DNA from: Pontibacter sp. Tf4
GTDB lineage: Bacteria; Bacteroidota; Bacteroidia; Cytophagales; Hymenobacteraceae
Direction: 5' to 3'
DNA length: 64,000 nucleotides
NCBI RefSeq assembly: GCF_014212495.1
Contig: NZ_JACKZC010000002.1
Location: forward strand, 186,001-250,000
Both the position numbers and the translations under genes were made by a program. Numbering within the stretch: the stretch's first letter is position 1; the number at the start of each line of letters is the position of its first letter. A model generated the notes under the pieces. The model did not search any database. It was not told the origin of the DNA and saw only the letters and a program-made list of their open reading frames with translations. Of the stretch, positions 45,351-53,828 are shown piece by piece.

Positions 45351-45973
45351 AAGTAAAAGTATGTGGCATGCGCGATCCGGAGAATTTAAAGCAGATCGCA
45401 GCCCTGCAGCCCGATTATTTGGGTTTTATTTTCTACAAAGGTTCGAAGCGCTTTTGCAAGGAAACTATAGCTCCTGAGCAACTGGCAGAGCTGCCAGCAA
45501 CAATAAAAAAGGTTGGCGTTTTTGTAGATGAAACTACGGAAACTATAGTTAATACTGCCCGAAACTATAATCTGGATGTGATACAACTGCACGGACACGA
45601 GTCGCCCCGGCAATGCCAGGAGATTAAAGATGCAGGGCTTGACGTGATTAAAGCTTTTTCGGTGGATGACCGCTTTGTGTTTGAGAACACGCTGCTATAC
45701 GAAAGAAGCTGTGATTATTACCTTTTCGATACCAAAGGCGAAGCACACGGCGGCAACGGCATCCCATTCGATTGGGAACTCATGAAAAATTACCTGTCAC
45801 CGAAACCTTACTTCCTGAGTGGTGGCCTGAACCTGGAAAACATCAAGCATCTGGATAAGGTGCGACCAAAACCCTTTGCCATCGACGTTAACAGCGGCTT
45901 TGAACTAGAACCCGGGCTGAAGGATGTAGAGAAAGTGAAGCTCCTGTTGGAGCAATTAAAAATTCAAAATTAG
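45347..45973 (+). CDS. trpF: Phosphoribosylanthranilate isomerase TrpF
   Basis: Catalyses the Amadori rearrangement of PRA to CdRP. The general base Cys6 (KVKVCGMRD) and general acid Asp128 (YYLFDTKGEAHGG) are both present, with phosphate-binding LSGGLNLENI and IDVNSGFE near the end. The 208-residue length is normal. It overlaps trpC by 4 nt. A second, catalytically altered TrpF-like gene is at 21602-22222. Confidence 0.96.
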   Translation: MKVKVCGMRDPENLKQIAALQPDYLGFIFYKGSKRFCKETIAPEQLAELPATIKKVGVFVDETTETIVNTARNYNLDVIQLHGHESPRQCQEIKDAGLDVIKAFSVDDRFVFENTLLYERSCDYYLFDTKGEAHGGNGIPFDWELMKNYLSPKPYFLSGGLNLENIKHLDKVRPKPFAIDVNSGFELEPGLKDVEKVKLLLEQLKIQN

Positions 45974-46106
45974 AAATTAAAAATTAGGGATTAACAGTTT
46001 TAGAATGGCGAGTGTGAGAGGCAACTGCATCAGGCTTTTCATTGCAAAGAATATCAGCTCTTGATGTTATGCAAAACCACTCATTTCTAATTTTTAATTT
46101 CTAATT
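45968..46106 (+). repeat. Inverted repeat of AATTAGAAATTAAAAATTAG flanking a 99-nt spacer
   Basis: AATTAGAAATTAAAAATTAG at 45968-45987 is matched by its exact reverse complement at 46087-46106. This is a 20-bp perfect stem with 99 nt between the arms, located between trpF and trpB. The interior has no ORF. The organisation resembles a small non-autonomous element, although the low complexity of the arms could arise in other ways. Confidence 0.7.
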
Positions 46107-46122
46107 CATAATTAAATGAAAT

Positions 46123-47313
46123 ATGAAATATACAGTTGACGAAAACGGGTTTTATGGCAGATTTGGCGGGGCGTATATCCCGGAAATGCTGTACCCGAAT
46201 GTAGAGGAACTGCGCCTGAATTACCTGAAGATCATGCAGGAACCGGACTTCCAGGAAGAGCTGCAGTCCTTGCTGAAAGACTATGTGGGCCGGCCAACGC
46301 CGCTTTACTTTGCCAAGCGTCTCTCCGAAAAATATAATACCAACATCTACCTGAAGCGCGAAGACCTGAACCACACCGGTGCGCATAAGATCAACAATAC
46401 GGTTGGTCAGGTGCTGGTGGCAAAACGACTGGGCAAGAAGCGCATTATTGCTGAGACAGGTGCTGGTCAACATGGTGTGGCTACGGCTACAGTGTGTGCT
46501 TTGATGGGACTGGAATGCATTGTATACATGGGTGAAGTAGACATTGAGCGACAAGCACCTAATGTAGCCAGAATGAAAATGTTAGGCGCTACGGTAGTGC
46601 CGGCAACCAGCGGCAGCAAAACACTGAAAGATGCTACCAACGAAGCCATCCGCGACTGGATCAATAACCCCGAAGACACCTATTACATCATCGGTTCTGT
46701 AGTTGGCCCGCACCCGTACCCGGATATGGTGGCGCGCTTCCAAGCGGTTATTTCTGAAGAGATAAAGGCGCAGCTGAAAGAGAAAACCGGCAGCGAAAAC
46801 CCGGATTTTGTGGTGGCTTGTGTGGGTGGTGGCAGCAACGCAGCTGGTGCTTTCTATCATTACCTAGATACGCTGGACGTAAAATTAGTAGCCGTTGAAG
46901 CAGCCGGTTTAGGCGTTGATTCCGGTGAGTCGGCCGCTACGTCGGTGCTTGGTCGTGAAGGCATTATACATGGCAGCCGCACTTTACTGATGCAGACCGA
47001 AGATGGTCAGGTTACAGAACCCTATTCCATTTCAGCTGGCTTGGATTACCCGGGTGTTGGGCCTTTGCATGCGCATCTGCATCAATCCGGCAGAGCGATT
47101 TTTGAAAGTATAACAGACGATGAAGCGCTACAGGCAGTGCTGGAACTGACCAGGCTGGAAGGTATCATTCCGGCACTGGAAAGCGCGCATGCCCTGGCTG
47201 TACTTGGCAGAATTGGAGCTAAGCCAAACGAAACTATAGTTGTGAACCTTTCCGGTCGCGGCGATAAAGATTTAACTACCTACTTAGACAGATTTGAGCT
47301 TCATGGAAAATAG
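46123..47313 (+). CDS. trpB: Tryptophan synthase beta subunit TrpB
   Basis: PLP enzyme that condenses indole with serine. The N-terminal [19 protein letters not shown], the Schiff-base lysine in [15 protein letters not shown], the phosphate-binding GGGSNAAG and the C-terminal [10 protein letters not shown] are standard for TrpB1. The length of 396 is normal. It overlaps trpA by 11 nt, as expected for the alpha2-beta2 complex partners. Confidence 0.97.
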   Translation: MKYTVDENGFYGRFGGAYIPEMLYPNVEELRLNYLKIMQEPDFQEELQSLLKDYVGRPTPLYFAKRLSEKYNTNIYLKREDLNHTGAHKINNTVGQVLVAKRLGKKRIIAETGAGQHGVATATVCALMGLECIVYMGEVDIERQAPNVARMKMLGATVVPATSGSKTLKDATNEAIRDWINNPEDTYYIIGSVVGPHPYPDMVARFQAVISEEIKAQLKEKTGSENPDFVVACVGGGSNAAGAFYHYLDTLDVKLVAVEAAGLGVDSGESAATSVLGREGIIHGSRTLLMQTEDGQVTEPYSISAGLDYPGVGPLHAHLHQSGRAIFESITDDEALQAVLELTRLEGIIPALESAHALAVLGRIGAKPNETIVVNLSGRGDKDLTTYLDRFELHGK

Positions 47314-48085
47314 AATCAAAACCCTTTTCGAGCAAAAGCCACAGGGCCTGCTATCGGTTTACTTTACAGCTGGTTACCCGAATTTAGAAGACACTGTTCC
47401 AATCATACTAGAGCTTGAAAAGAACGGCGTAGACCTGATCGAAATTGGAATGCCATTTTCTGACCCTCTGGCAGACGGACCAACTATACAACAAAGCAGC
47501 ACGATTGCCTTGCGCAATGGCATGACCATCCCAAAGCTGTTTGAGCAACTGAAATATATCCGGAAATACACGCAGATTCCGCTGGTACTAATGGGGTACC
47601 TGAACCCGGTAATGCAGTATGGCGTGGAGCGGTTCTGCCAGGAAGCCAGCGAAATTGGTATTGATGGCATCATTCTGCCCGACCTGCCACTCTCAGATTA
47701 TGTGCGGGAATATAAAAGTCTGTTTGAACAGCATAACCTGAGCAAGATCTTCCTGATTTCACCACAGACAACAGAGCAGCGTATCCGGGAGATCGACAGT
47801 CACACCAATGGGTTTATTTACATGGTTTCGTCGGCATCGGTAACAGGTGGCACGAATGGAAACGCTTTAGCAAATACTGATTATTTTCAACGTGTGCGGC
47901 ATATGGAGCTTCAAAATCCGGGCATCATTGGCTTCGGCATACATAACCGTGCAACTTTTACTGAAGCCTGCAACCATGCAAGCGGCGCCATTATTGGCAG
48001 TGCCTTTATTAAAGCACTAGCTCGGGAAGGCAGCCTGCAGCAAAATATCCAGACATTCATCCAAAGCATTAAACAAGAAGCATGA
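47303..48085 (+). CDS. trpA: Tryptophan synthase alpha subunit TrpA
   Basis: Cleaves indole-3-glycerol phosphate to indole for TrpB. I start at the ATG at 47303 ([12 protein letters not shown]). An in-frame TTG 9 nt upstream also exists but is less likely. The catalytic Glu and Asp are in [20 protein letters not shown], and [25 protein letters not shown] and GFGIHNRAT mark the barrel loops. The start lies inside the end of trpB, and the stop overlaps the DAHP synthase start (ATGA). Confidence 0.95.
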   Translation: MENRIKTLFEQKPQGLLSVYFTAGYPNLEDTVPIILELEKNGVDLIEIGMPFSDPLADGPTIQQSSTIALRNGMTIPKLFEQLKYIRKYTQIPLVLMGYLNPVMQYGVERFCQEASEIGIDGIILPDLPLSDYVREYKSLFEQHNLSKIFLISPQTTEQRIREIDSHTNGFIYMVSSASVTGGTNGNALANTDYFQRVRHMELQNPGIIGFGIHNRATFTEACNHASGAIIGSAFIKALAREGSLQQNIQTFIQSIKQEA

Positions 48086-49092
48086 TCATACAATTGCAGC
48101 AAGGTATACCTGCTGAACTGAAAGAAAATATCCTGCAGCAGGTAAAGGCTGTCGGTTTTAAAGGCAACGAAGTTCTGACGCAGGAAGGCCATTACATCGT
48201 TGGTATCGGCAAGAAAGATTTCGATATTCGAACTATAGGCCAGTTGCCGGGTGTAGCTGACATTCACCGGGTGTCGGATGAGTACAAGCTGATCTCGCGC
48301 AAATGGAAAGTTGAGCCAACACGTATTGACCTGGGTGATGATGTGGTGATCGGGGAAGGGCAGTTCAGCATTATGGCTGGTCCGTGCTCCATCGAAAGTG
48401 ATAAGCAGATCGAGCTGGTAGTACAGCACCTGGTTGAGAATGACGTGAAGATCATGCGTGGTGGTGTTTTCAAACCGCGAAGTTCACCTTATGCTTTCCG
48501 GGGCCTGGGGCTGGAAGGGTTGCAATTGTTTCATCGTATTTGTCGAGAGAACGGGATAAAGATCATCACCGAAGTGATGCAAGTCTCGCAGATCGAGGAC
48601 ATGATAGACTATGTAGATGTGTTCCAGGTGGGAGCCCGTAATAGCCAGAACTTTAATTTGCTGGATGCTTTAGGTGCAGCACAAAAGCCGGTTTTGTTAA
48701 AACGTGGTATTTCCGGAACTATAGAAGAACTGTTGCAGGCCGCGGAATACATCTTCTCGAATGGCAATGAAAAGATCATGCTGTGTGAAAGGGGCATCCG
48801 CTCTTATGAAAATGCCTACCGCAATGTGCTGGACCTGAATGCTGTGCCCGTACTGAAAGCTAAAACACATTTACCAGTTATAGTTGATCCGTCGCATGGT
48901 ATTGGTCTGCGTGATTATGTAGAAGAAATGTCGTTGGCGGCGGTTATGGCCGGTGCGGATGGCGTAATTTATGAAACACATCAGAAACCAGAAGAAGCGT
49001 TTTCGGATGGACAGCAGACGTTGAACTTTAAGGAATCTGAGCGGATGATACGACGTTTGCGACAAGCTTATAGTTTGCGGGAGAATTTTTGA
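48082..49092 (+). CDS. aroF: 3-deoxy-7-phosphoheptulonate (DAHP) synthase, type I-beta with N-terminal regulatory domain
   Basis: First step of the shikimate pathway, joining PEP and erythrose 4-phosphate. The first ~70 residues form a ferredoxin-like domain ([18 protein letters not shown]... VADIHRVSDEYKLISR) as in the Thermotoga enzyme, where it mediates aromatic feedback. The barrel has FSIMAGPCSIES, MRGGVFKPRSSPYAFRGLG, QVGARNSQNFNLL, LLKRGI, MLCERGIRSYE and PVIVDPSHGIGLRD. The 336-residue length fits this subtype. It overlaps trpA by 4 nt, so the pathway entry enzyme is placed under Trp attenuation. Confidence 0.92.
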   Translation: MIIQLQQGIPAELKENILQQVKAVGFKGNEVLTQEGHYIVGIGKKDFDIRTIGQLPGVADIHRVSDEYKLISRKWKVEPTRIDLGDDVVIGEGQFSIMAGPCSIESDKQIELVVQHLVENDVKIMRGGVFKPRSSPYAFRGLGLEGLQLFHRICRENGIKIITEVMQVSQIEDMIDYVDVFQVGARNSQNFNLLDALGAAQKPVLLKRGISGTIEELLQAAEYIFSNGNEKIMLCERGIRSYENAYRNVLDLNAVPVLKAKTHLPVIVDPSHGIGLRDYVEEMSLAAVMAGADGVIYETHQKPEEAFSDGQQTLNFKESERMIRRLRQAYSLRENF

Positions 49093-49121
49093 TTTTATTT
49101 TCCGCTATCTGAAAATTATAA

Positions 49122-49251
49122 ATGGCGCGAGCGTCTTCGCTCGTGACTTTTTATAGTGGGGCCTCTGGCCATTTATATACATTAACTCTACTATGTTAAT
49201 GGGCCAGAGGCCCAGGCTATAGTTCGTCACGAGCGAAGACGCTCGCGCCAT
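49122..49251. mobile_element. MITE-like nested inverted repeat (TGGCGCG...CGCGCCA), copy 1
   Basis: Perfect 26-bp terminal inverted repeats (49122-49147 and 49226-49251, starting ATGGCGCGAGCGTCTTCGCT). Inside is a second perfect 12-bp stem (GGGCCTCTGGCC, 49159-49170, with GGCCAGAGGCCC, 49202-49213) and a third 7-bp stem (CATTAAC with GTTAATG). Each terminal arm can also fold on itself (GAGCG-TCTT-CGCTC). There is no ORF and no obvious target-site duplication. It lies between aroF and the S9 peptidase terminator. A related copy is at 53741-53827. Confidence 0.75.
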
Positions 49252-49272
49252 AGTAACGCAAACTATAGCAAC

Positions 49273-49308
49273 AAAAAAGCCCGGTACTTAACTGAACCGG
49301 GCTTTTTT
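49273..49308. terminator. Bidirectional terminator between aroF and the S9 peptidase gene
   Basis: A6 then GCCCGGT (49273-49285) pairs perfectly with ACCGGGC then T6 (49296-49308) around a 10-nt loop. It ends both the trp/aroF transcript and the convergent minus-strand gene. Confidence 0.93.
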
Positions 49309-49311
49309 ACA

Positions 49312-51357
49312 TTAGTTGTTGGCTGGTTTCAGCGTTTCGTCTAACCATTTAAAAAACTCGCTCTGCCAAACAATGGCATTCTGCGGTTGCAGTACCCAGT
49401 GGTTCTCATCTGGCAAGTACAACAGGCGGCTCTTGATGCCTTTCAGTTGTGCCAACTGGAAAGCCTGTAAGCCCTGCTCAATACCTACGCGGAAGTCCTG
49501 ACCACCCTGTACGATCAGGATCGGGGTATTCCATTTGCTGGCATATTCGCTTGGGTTAAACTCTTTGTAGCTCTGCGGCGATTTGGTATCCCAGTAAGGA
49601 CCTTTCAGCTCGTTGTTAGCAAAAAACATTTCTTCGGTTGTACCATACCAGCTTCGCATATCAAACAGACCGTCGTGCGCGATGAATGTTTTGAAACGCC
49701 CTTCGTGCAGGCCTGCCAGCATAAACACCGAGTAACCGCCGTAGCTGGCGCCAACTGCACCCAGTCTGTCTTTATCTACATAAGCTTCTTTGGCTACATC
49801 ATCAATGGCAGCAAGGTAATCACGGATTGGCTGGCCACCCCAGTCACCGCTGATCTGGCGGTTCCATTCTTCGCCATGACCTGGCATACCTCTACGGTTA
49901 GGAGCTACCACAATGTAGCCTTGTGCCGCAATCAGTTGCAGGTTCCAGCGGTAAGAGTAAAACTGGGTTAAAGCCGACTGCGGACCGCCCTGGCAGTAAA
50001 GTAGCGTTGGGTATTTCTTATTCGGGTCAAAATCCGGTGGATACACTACCCACGAGAACAGGTCTTTGCCATCGCTGGCTTTGGTAACACGCGGCTCCAC
50101 TTTGCTCAGCGCCAGTTTGCTGTAAACCTCGTTGTTAACTGTCGTCAGCTGCGTTAGCTTTCCAGACTTGGTGTCTAAGCGGTATAGTTCCGGCGCATGG
50201 TTCATGTCGGTACGCGATACCACCAGGTTGTTTCCTGACTGCCCTACGATACCGTTCACATCGAACTGGCCTTTGGTTACCTGTCTGATACTTTTAGCAG
50301 AGAACTTGTCCAGGTTTTTAGGAAGGGCGATCTCGTATAGTTGTATGGTTCCTTTGGTAGGCGCTACAAACCAGATCTTGCTGCCATCCTTGCTCCACGT
50401 AAAAGAGTTTATCGTTTCGTCCCAGTCTTTGGTCAGGTTATACTTTTTACCTGACTTTGTATCCTGCACCATCAGCTCGTTCTGATCCGCTTCATTTCCA
50501 TCTTCATCCATCGCCAGCCACGCCAGTTTCGAGGCATCACCCGAGAAAGCAGGATTTGTATCGTAGCCCTTGTTACCATCCGTAAAGTTGGTTGTCTTGC
50601 CAGATGCGATGTCGTAACGGTAGATATCGGTGTTGGTGCTTACCGCGTACTCTTTACCGAATTTCTTCTTGCTTACATATAGTATTGCTTTGCTGTCCGG
50701 ACTCCAGATGATGTCTTCTGATCCACCGAAAGGCATCTGTGGCGCATCAAAAGGCTCACCTTTCATGATATCAGTAGGCGTTCCGATCTTGCCATCGTTG
50801 TAAGTAGCAAAGAATACGTGCTGAAACTTACCGTCTTCCCAGGTGTCCCAGTGGCGGTAGTTCAGGTCATCGTACACATAAGCGTTGGATTTCTGAAGCT
50901 TCGGATAAATGTCGGTGCTGTGCATTTTCTTTACTTCCACCTCGCGGGAGAATAGCAGATGCTTGCCATCCGGAGAGAAACGTACATTGCTCAAGCCACC
51001 TTCAAAGTTTGTCAGTTGTTGTGGTTCGCCCTTGCCACCGGTTAACTGCCATAGTTGGCCCTTGTGCAGGTAAACTATAGTTCCGGCTTTATCGATATGC
51101 ACAACACTTTCGCCACCTTTGGTAGACGTAATCTGTGTAGCCTGGCCACCAGTTACCGGAATAGAGTAGAGGTTACGTTCGCCGCTGTTCTCCTCCATGT
51201 TTATATTGGTCACGCCGTATATTACCGACTTACCGTCTGGCGTTATAGTTTCTGCCGACACCCGACCCAGTTTCCAGAGCAGTTCAGGCGTCATACGCTG
51301 TTGTGCCTGCGCCATACTCACAGCAAACACACCAGCCAGTATCATTATCTTTTTCAT
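49312..51357 (-). CDS. S9 family (prolyl oligopeptidase-type) exported peptidase
   Basis: A 681-residue periplasmic serine peptidase. Signal peptide to ~residue 18 (SMAQAQ), then a seven-bladed propeller with WD40-like PD40 repeats (LSNVRFSPDGKHLLFSRE; IIWSPDSKAILYVS; FTWSKDGSKIWF), then an alpha/beta-hydrolase domain from ~430. The triad is Ser ~537 (GASYGGYS), Asp ~619 (GGQDFRVG) and His ~650 (ENHWV). YCQGGPQSALTQFYSYRW is the oxyanion region. It resembles acylaminoacyl-peptidase/DPP-type members. The substrate is not defined. It sits on the minus strand between the trp operon and the second his operon. Confidence 0.92.
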   Translation of the reverse strand: MKKIMILAGVFAVSMAQAQQRMTPELLWKLGRVSAETITPDGKSVIYGVTNINMEENSGERNLYSIPVTGGQATQITSTKGGESVVHIDKAGTIVYLHKGQLWQLTGGKGEPQQLTNFEGGLSNVRFSPDGKHLLFSREVEVKKMHSTDIYPKLQKSNAYVYDDLNYRHWDTWEDGKFQHVFFATYNDGKIGTPTDIMKGEPFDAPQMPFGGSEDIIWSPDSKAILYVSKKKFGKEYAVSTNTDIYRYDIASGKTTNFTDGNKGYDTNPAFSGDASKLAWLAMDEDGNEADQNELMVQDTKSGKKYNLTKDWDETINSFTWSKDGSKIWFVAPTKGTIQLYEIALPKNLDKFSAKSIRQVTKGQFDVNGIVGQSGNNLVVSRTDMNHAPELYRLDTKSGKLTQLTTVNNEVYSKLALSKVEPRVTKASDGKDLFSWVVYPPDFDPNKKYPTLLYCQGGPQSALTQFYSYRWNLQLIAAQGYIVVAPNRRGMPGHGEEWNRQISGDWGGQPIRDYLAAIDDVAKEAYVDKDRLGAVGASYGGYSVFMLAGLHEGRFKTFIAHDGLFDMRSWYGTTEEMFFANNELKGPYWDTKSPQSYKEFNPSEYASKWNTPILIVQGGQDFRVGIEQGLQAFQLAQLKGIKSRLLYLPDENHWVLQPQNAIVWQSEFFKWLDETLKPANN

Positions 51358-51361
51358 ATTT

Positions 51362-51369
51362 CAAATTTA
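51362..51369 (-). promoter_or_regulatory. -7 element of the S9 peptidase promoter
   Basis: CAAATTTA on the plus strand is TAAATTTG on the minus strand. It ends 4 nt before the ATG, which suggests a nearly leaderless transcript. Confidence 0.45.
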
Positions 51370-51423
51370 AACGAATTGCCGACAATCTGAAACTATAGTT
51401 TTTAGCAAAGAGAAATCAGGAAT

Positions 51424-51457
51424 TTGTAGCAACTAAACTATAGTTCACCTATATTTG
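51424..51457 (+). promoter_or_regulatory. Promoter of the his-2 operon
   Basis: TTG at 51424-51426, 23-nt spacer, TATATTTG at 51450-51457 (TAnnTTTG). The spacer contains a perfect AACTATAGTT. The leader ATG is 5 nt downstream of the -7 element, so the leader peptide may be translated from a leaderless start or from the second in-frame ATG (51475). Confidence 0.65.
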
Positions 51458-51462
51458 CAGCA

Positions 51463-51543
51463 ATGAAAGGCACAATGGCTCATATGCACCATCATCATGC
51501 ACGAAGCAACAGTTTCGGAGCCGTATGCCTGTGGATTAGATAG
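51463..51543 (+). CDS. hisL: His-rich leader peptide of the hisHAF-IE operon
   Basis: A 26-codon ORF containing HMHHHH (His codons at 51481-51483 and 51487-51498, split by one Met), then ARSNSFGAVCLWIR-stop. It lies between a TATATTTG promoter element and an intrinsic terminator upstream of hisH. In-frame ATGs at 51463, 51475 and 51484 are possible starts. The first two include all His codons. It is a second, independent His leader, distinct in sequence from the one before hisG. Confidence 0.87.
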   Translation: MKGTMAHMHHHHARSNSFGAVCLWIR

Positions 51544-51599
51544 AACTATAATCGTATATATCCAGAAAGCCTGACTCCGTAAAAGAGTCAGGCTTTTTT
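51513..51599 (+). terminator. his-2 attenuator: terminator with competing antiterminator
   Basis: Terminator: AAAGCCTGACTC (51566-51577) pairs perfectly with GAGTCAGGCTTT (51585-51596), loop CGTAAAA, followed by TTTGTTTT. Antiterminator: CGGAG (51516-51520) pairs with CTCCG (51575-51579), extended by TTT (51513-51515) with AAA (51581-51583) across a one-base bulge. The two share CTC (51575-51577), so they exclude each other. The antiterminator is weaker than in the trp case. Confidence 0.8.
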
Positions 51600-51640
51600 G
51601 TTTTCAGGATGTAATGATAAAAGGGACTGATCTAATGCAC

Positions 51641-51680
51641 ATTCATAATTCATAATTTCTAATTCATAATTAAAAATAGA
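51641..51680 (+). repeat. Low-complexity ATTCATAATTTCTAATTCATAATT spacer before hisH
   Basis: Degenerate tandem ATTCATAATT/TTTCTAATT units ending at the hisH start. Same type as the right arm of the repeat before trpB (46087-46115). Confidence 0.6.
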
Positions 51681-51681
51681 A

Positions 51682-52263
51682 ATGAATCTGGTTATAGTTG
51701 ATTACAAAGCGGGTAATGTGCAGTCGGTGCAGTTTGCGCTGGAGCGACTGGGCGTGCAGGCTACATTGAGCGCAGATGCCGAAACTATAAAAGCAGCCGA
51801 TAAGGTGATTTTCCCGGGCGTTGGGCAAGCAGCCTCGGCAATGGCACAACTGAAAGCCCGCAACCTGGATAAGATCCTGCCAACACTGGAGCAGCCTTTT
51901 TTTGGTGTTTGCCTGGGCATGCAGCTCCTATGTCAGCACTCCGAAGAAGGTGATACCGACCTGCTAGGTATTATTCCGCTGCCGGTGAAGCATTTCGAAA
52001 CCGACCTTAAAGTGCCGCACATGGGCTGGAACCAGTTAGAGAACCTGCAGTCGCCGTTGTTTGATGGGTTGCAAGAGCAGGAGTATGCCTACTATGTGCA
52101 CAGCTATTATGTGCCGCTAAGCGAGTACACCATCGCCCAGACTTCTTACCCGGAGCCGTTCTCAGCGGCCCTGAATTATAAAAACTTTTATGCCGCGCAG
52201 TTCCACCCCGAAAAAAGCGGAGCTGCCGGTTCACAAATCCTGAAAAACTTCCTTGCCTTATGA
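51682..52263 (+). CDS. hisH: Imidazole glycerol phosphate synthase glutaminase subunit HisH
   Basis: Supplies ammonia to HisF. The nucleophile Cys77 is in FGVCLGMQLL, and the His-Glu pair is in AAQFHPEKSG near 178. VIVDYKAGNVQSV is the typical N-terminus and IFPGVGQAASAM the oxyanion loop. The 193-residue length is normal. It is first in the second his unit, after the His leader and attenuator. The stop overlaps the hisA start. Confidence 0.95.
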   Translation: MNLVIVDYKAGNVQSVQFALERLGVQATLSADAETIKAADKVIFPGVGQAASAMAQLKARNLDKILPTLEQPFFGVCLGMQLLCQHSEEGDTDLLGIIPLPVKHFETDLKVPHMGWNQLENLQSPLFDGLQEQEYAYYVHSYYVPLSEYTIAQTSYPEPFSAALNYKNFYAAQFHPEKSGAAGSQILKNFLAL

Positions 52264-52982
52264 TGGAGATCATCCCAGCTATAGACCTGATCGGGGGCCA
52301 GTGTGTGCGTCTGACCGAAGGTGATTTTGCCCAACAAACAACTTATGACAGCAACCCGTTGGAGGTAGCCAAACGTTTCGAAGCAAGCGGCATTAAGCGC
52401 CTGCACTTAGTTGACTTGGATGGCGCCCGAGCCCGCAAACCTGTGAACCTGGCCGTGCTGGAAACTATAGCAAACAACACGGGCTTAACAATTGATTTCG
52501 GAGGCGGATTACAGTCTGATGAGGCGTTACGTCAGGCTTTTGATGCAGGCGCTGCGCAGATTACGGCCGGAAGTATAGCCGTACGTGAGCCGGAAACGGT
52601 TAAAAGCTGGCTCCTAAAATATAGTCCGGAAAAGATTATTATCGGAGCCGATTTTAAAGGTACTAACATCGCCATTTCTGCCTGGACCGAAGAAAGTAAA
52701 TACCCGCTGCAGGACTTTATTTCTGGTTATGTGCAAACGGGAGCGAAACTGTTCATCTGCACCGATGTAAGCAAAGACGGTAAACTGCAGGGGCCATCAA
52801 CCAACACCTACCGTCACCTGAAACTTACTTTGCCAGAAGCCGACATTATTGCGAGTGGTGGCGTGACAACTATAGCCGACCTGGAAGAACTGCGGGAAAT
52901 CGGCGTAAAAGGAGCCATCATCGGAAAAGCTATCTACGTAGGCACCATTTCATTAAAAGATTTAGCGCGATTTATATGTTAA
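52260..52982 (+). CDS. hisA: ProFAR isomerase HisA
   Basis: An Amadori isomerase on a (beta/alpha)8 barrel, acting on ProFAR. Landmarks are [22 protein letters not shown] with the catalytic Asp, [35 protein letters not shown] with the second catalytic Asp, and [15 protein letters not shown]. It starts at ATGATG (52260 or 52263), overlapping hisH by 4 nt, and overlaps the hisF start at its end. The length of 240 is normal. Confidence 0.95.
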   Translation: MMEIIPAIDLIGGQCVRLTEGDFAQQTTYDSNPLEVAKRFEASGIKRLHLVDLDGARARKPVNLAVLETIANNTGLTIDFGGGLQSDEALRQAFDAGAAQITAGSIAVREPETVKSWLLKYSPEKIIIGADFKGTNIAISAWTEESKYPLQDFISGYVQTGAKLFICTDVSKDGKLQGPSTNTYRHLKLTLPEADIIASGGVTTIADLEELREIGVKGAIIGKAIYVGTISLKDLARFIC

Positions 52983-53734
52983 CCAAACGCATTATTCCCT
53001 GCCTTGATATAAAGGATGGCCGCTGTGTAAAAGGCGTGCAGTTTGAGAACATCCGTGATGCCGGCGACCCGGTAGAGCTGGCGAAATGGTATGCCCAGAA
53101 GGGAGCCGATGAGCTAGTTTTTCTGGATATTACCGCTACCAACGAAGGCCGCAAAACCTTTGCCGAACTGGTGCGCGACATTGCCCGCCACATCGATATT
53201 CCGTTTACGGTGGGTGGTGGTATTGGCGCTGTGGCAGATGTTGAAGTGTTATTGCAGAATGGGGCCGACAAAGTATCTATCAACTCATCAGCCATTAAAA
53301 ATCCGCAGTTGGTGGAAGAACTGGCAAGGCATTTCGGGAGCCAGTGCGTTACCGTTGCCATTGATACCAAATATACCGAAGCTACCGGCTGGAAAGTGTA
53401 CACCCGCGCCGGAACTATAGAAACCGAATACTCAACTATAGACTGGGCCAGAAAAGTTGTAGACCTAGGAGCAGGAGAGATTTTACTGACCAGCATGAAC
53501 AACGACGGCACCAAAGCTGGCTTCGCGCTGGATATTACCAAAGCAGTTTCAGAAGCAGTATCTGTGCCTGTTATTGCTTCTGGTGGAGCCGGCACCATGC
53601 AGCACTTTGCCGATGCTTTCCAGGTGGCTAATGCAGACGCTGCTTTAGCTGCCAGCCTGTTTCACTTCCGCGAGCTTGAAATTCCAGATCTGAAGCAATA
53701 CCTGAAAACTCAGGGAGTATACGTGAGAATTTAA
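52976..53734 (+). CDS. hisF: Imidazole glycerol phosphate synthase cyclase subunit HisF
   Basis: Cyclase partner of HisH. The N-terminal [24 protein letters not shown] carries the first catalytic Asp, [15 protein letters not shown] the second, and [17 protein letters not shown] the phosphate loop. [16 protein letters not shown] and [10 protein letters not shown] are typical. The length of 252 is normal. It overlaps the hisA stop by a few bases. A MITE-like element and a low-complexity spacer separate it from hisIE. Confidence 0.96.
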   Translation: MLTKRIIPCLDIKDGRCVKGVQFENIRDAGDPVELAKWYAQKGADELVFLDITATNEGRKTFAELVRDIARHIDIPFTVGGGIGAVADVEVLLQNGADKVSINSSAIKNPQLVEELARHFGSQCVTVAIDTKYTEATGWKVYTRAGTIETEYSTIDWARKVVDLGAGEILLTSMNNDGTKAGFALDITKAVSEAVSVPVIASGGAGTMQHFADAFQVANADAALAASLFHFRELEIPDLKQYLKTQGVYVRI

Positions 53735-53740
53735 TGCTAC

Positions 53741-53827
53741 TGGCGCGGAAGTTTCTTCCGTGTCGAATTATAAAAGCGAATCTGAGATTCGCGTCTATAG
53801 TAAGGCACGAAAATCATTTTCGCGCCA
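53741..53827. mobile_element. MITE-like nested inverted repeat (TGGCGCG...CGCGCCA), copy 2
   Basis: Same architecture as 49122-49251 but with different stem sequences. The left arm TGGCGCGGAAGTTTCTTCCG(TGTC) contains the mini-hairpin GGAAG-TTT-CTTCC. The right arm GGCACGAAAATCATTTTCGC(GCCA) contains GAAAA-TCA-TTTTC. The outer TGGCGCG/CGCGCCA pair is conserved. The interior hairpin is GCGAATC-TGA-GATTCGC (53775-53791). It also carries one CTATAG. It lies between hisF and hisIE. Confidence 0.65.
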
Positions 53828-53828
53828 G

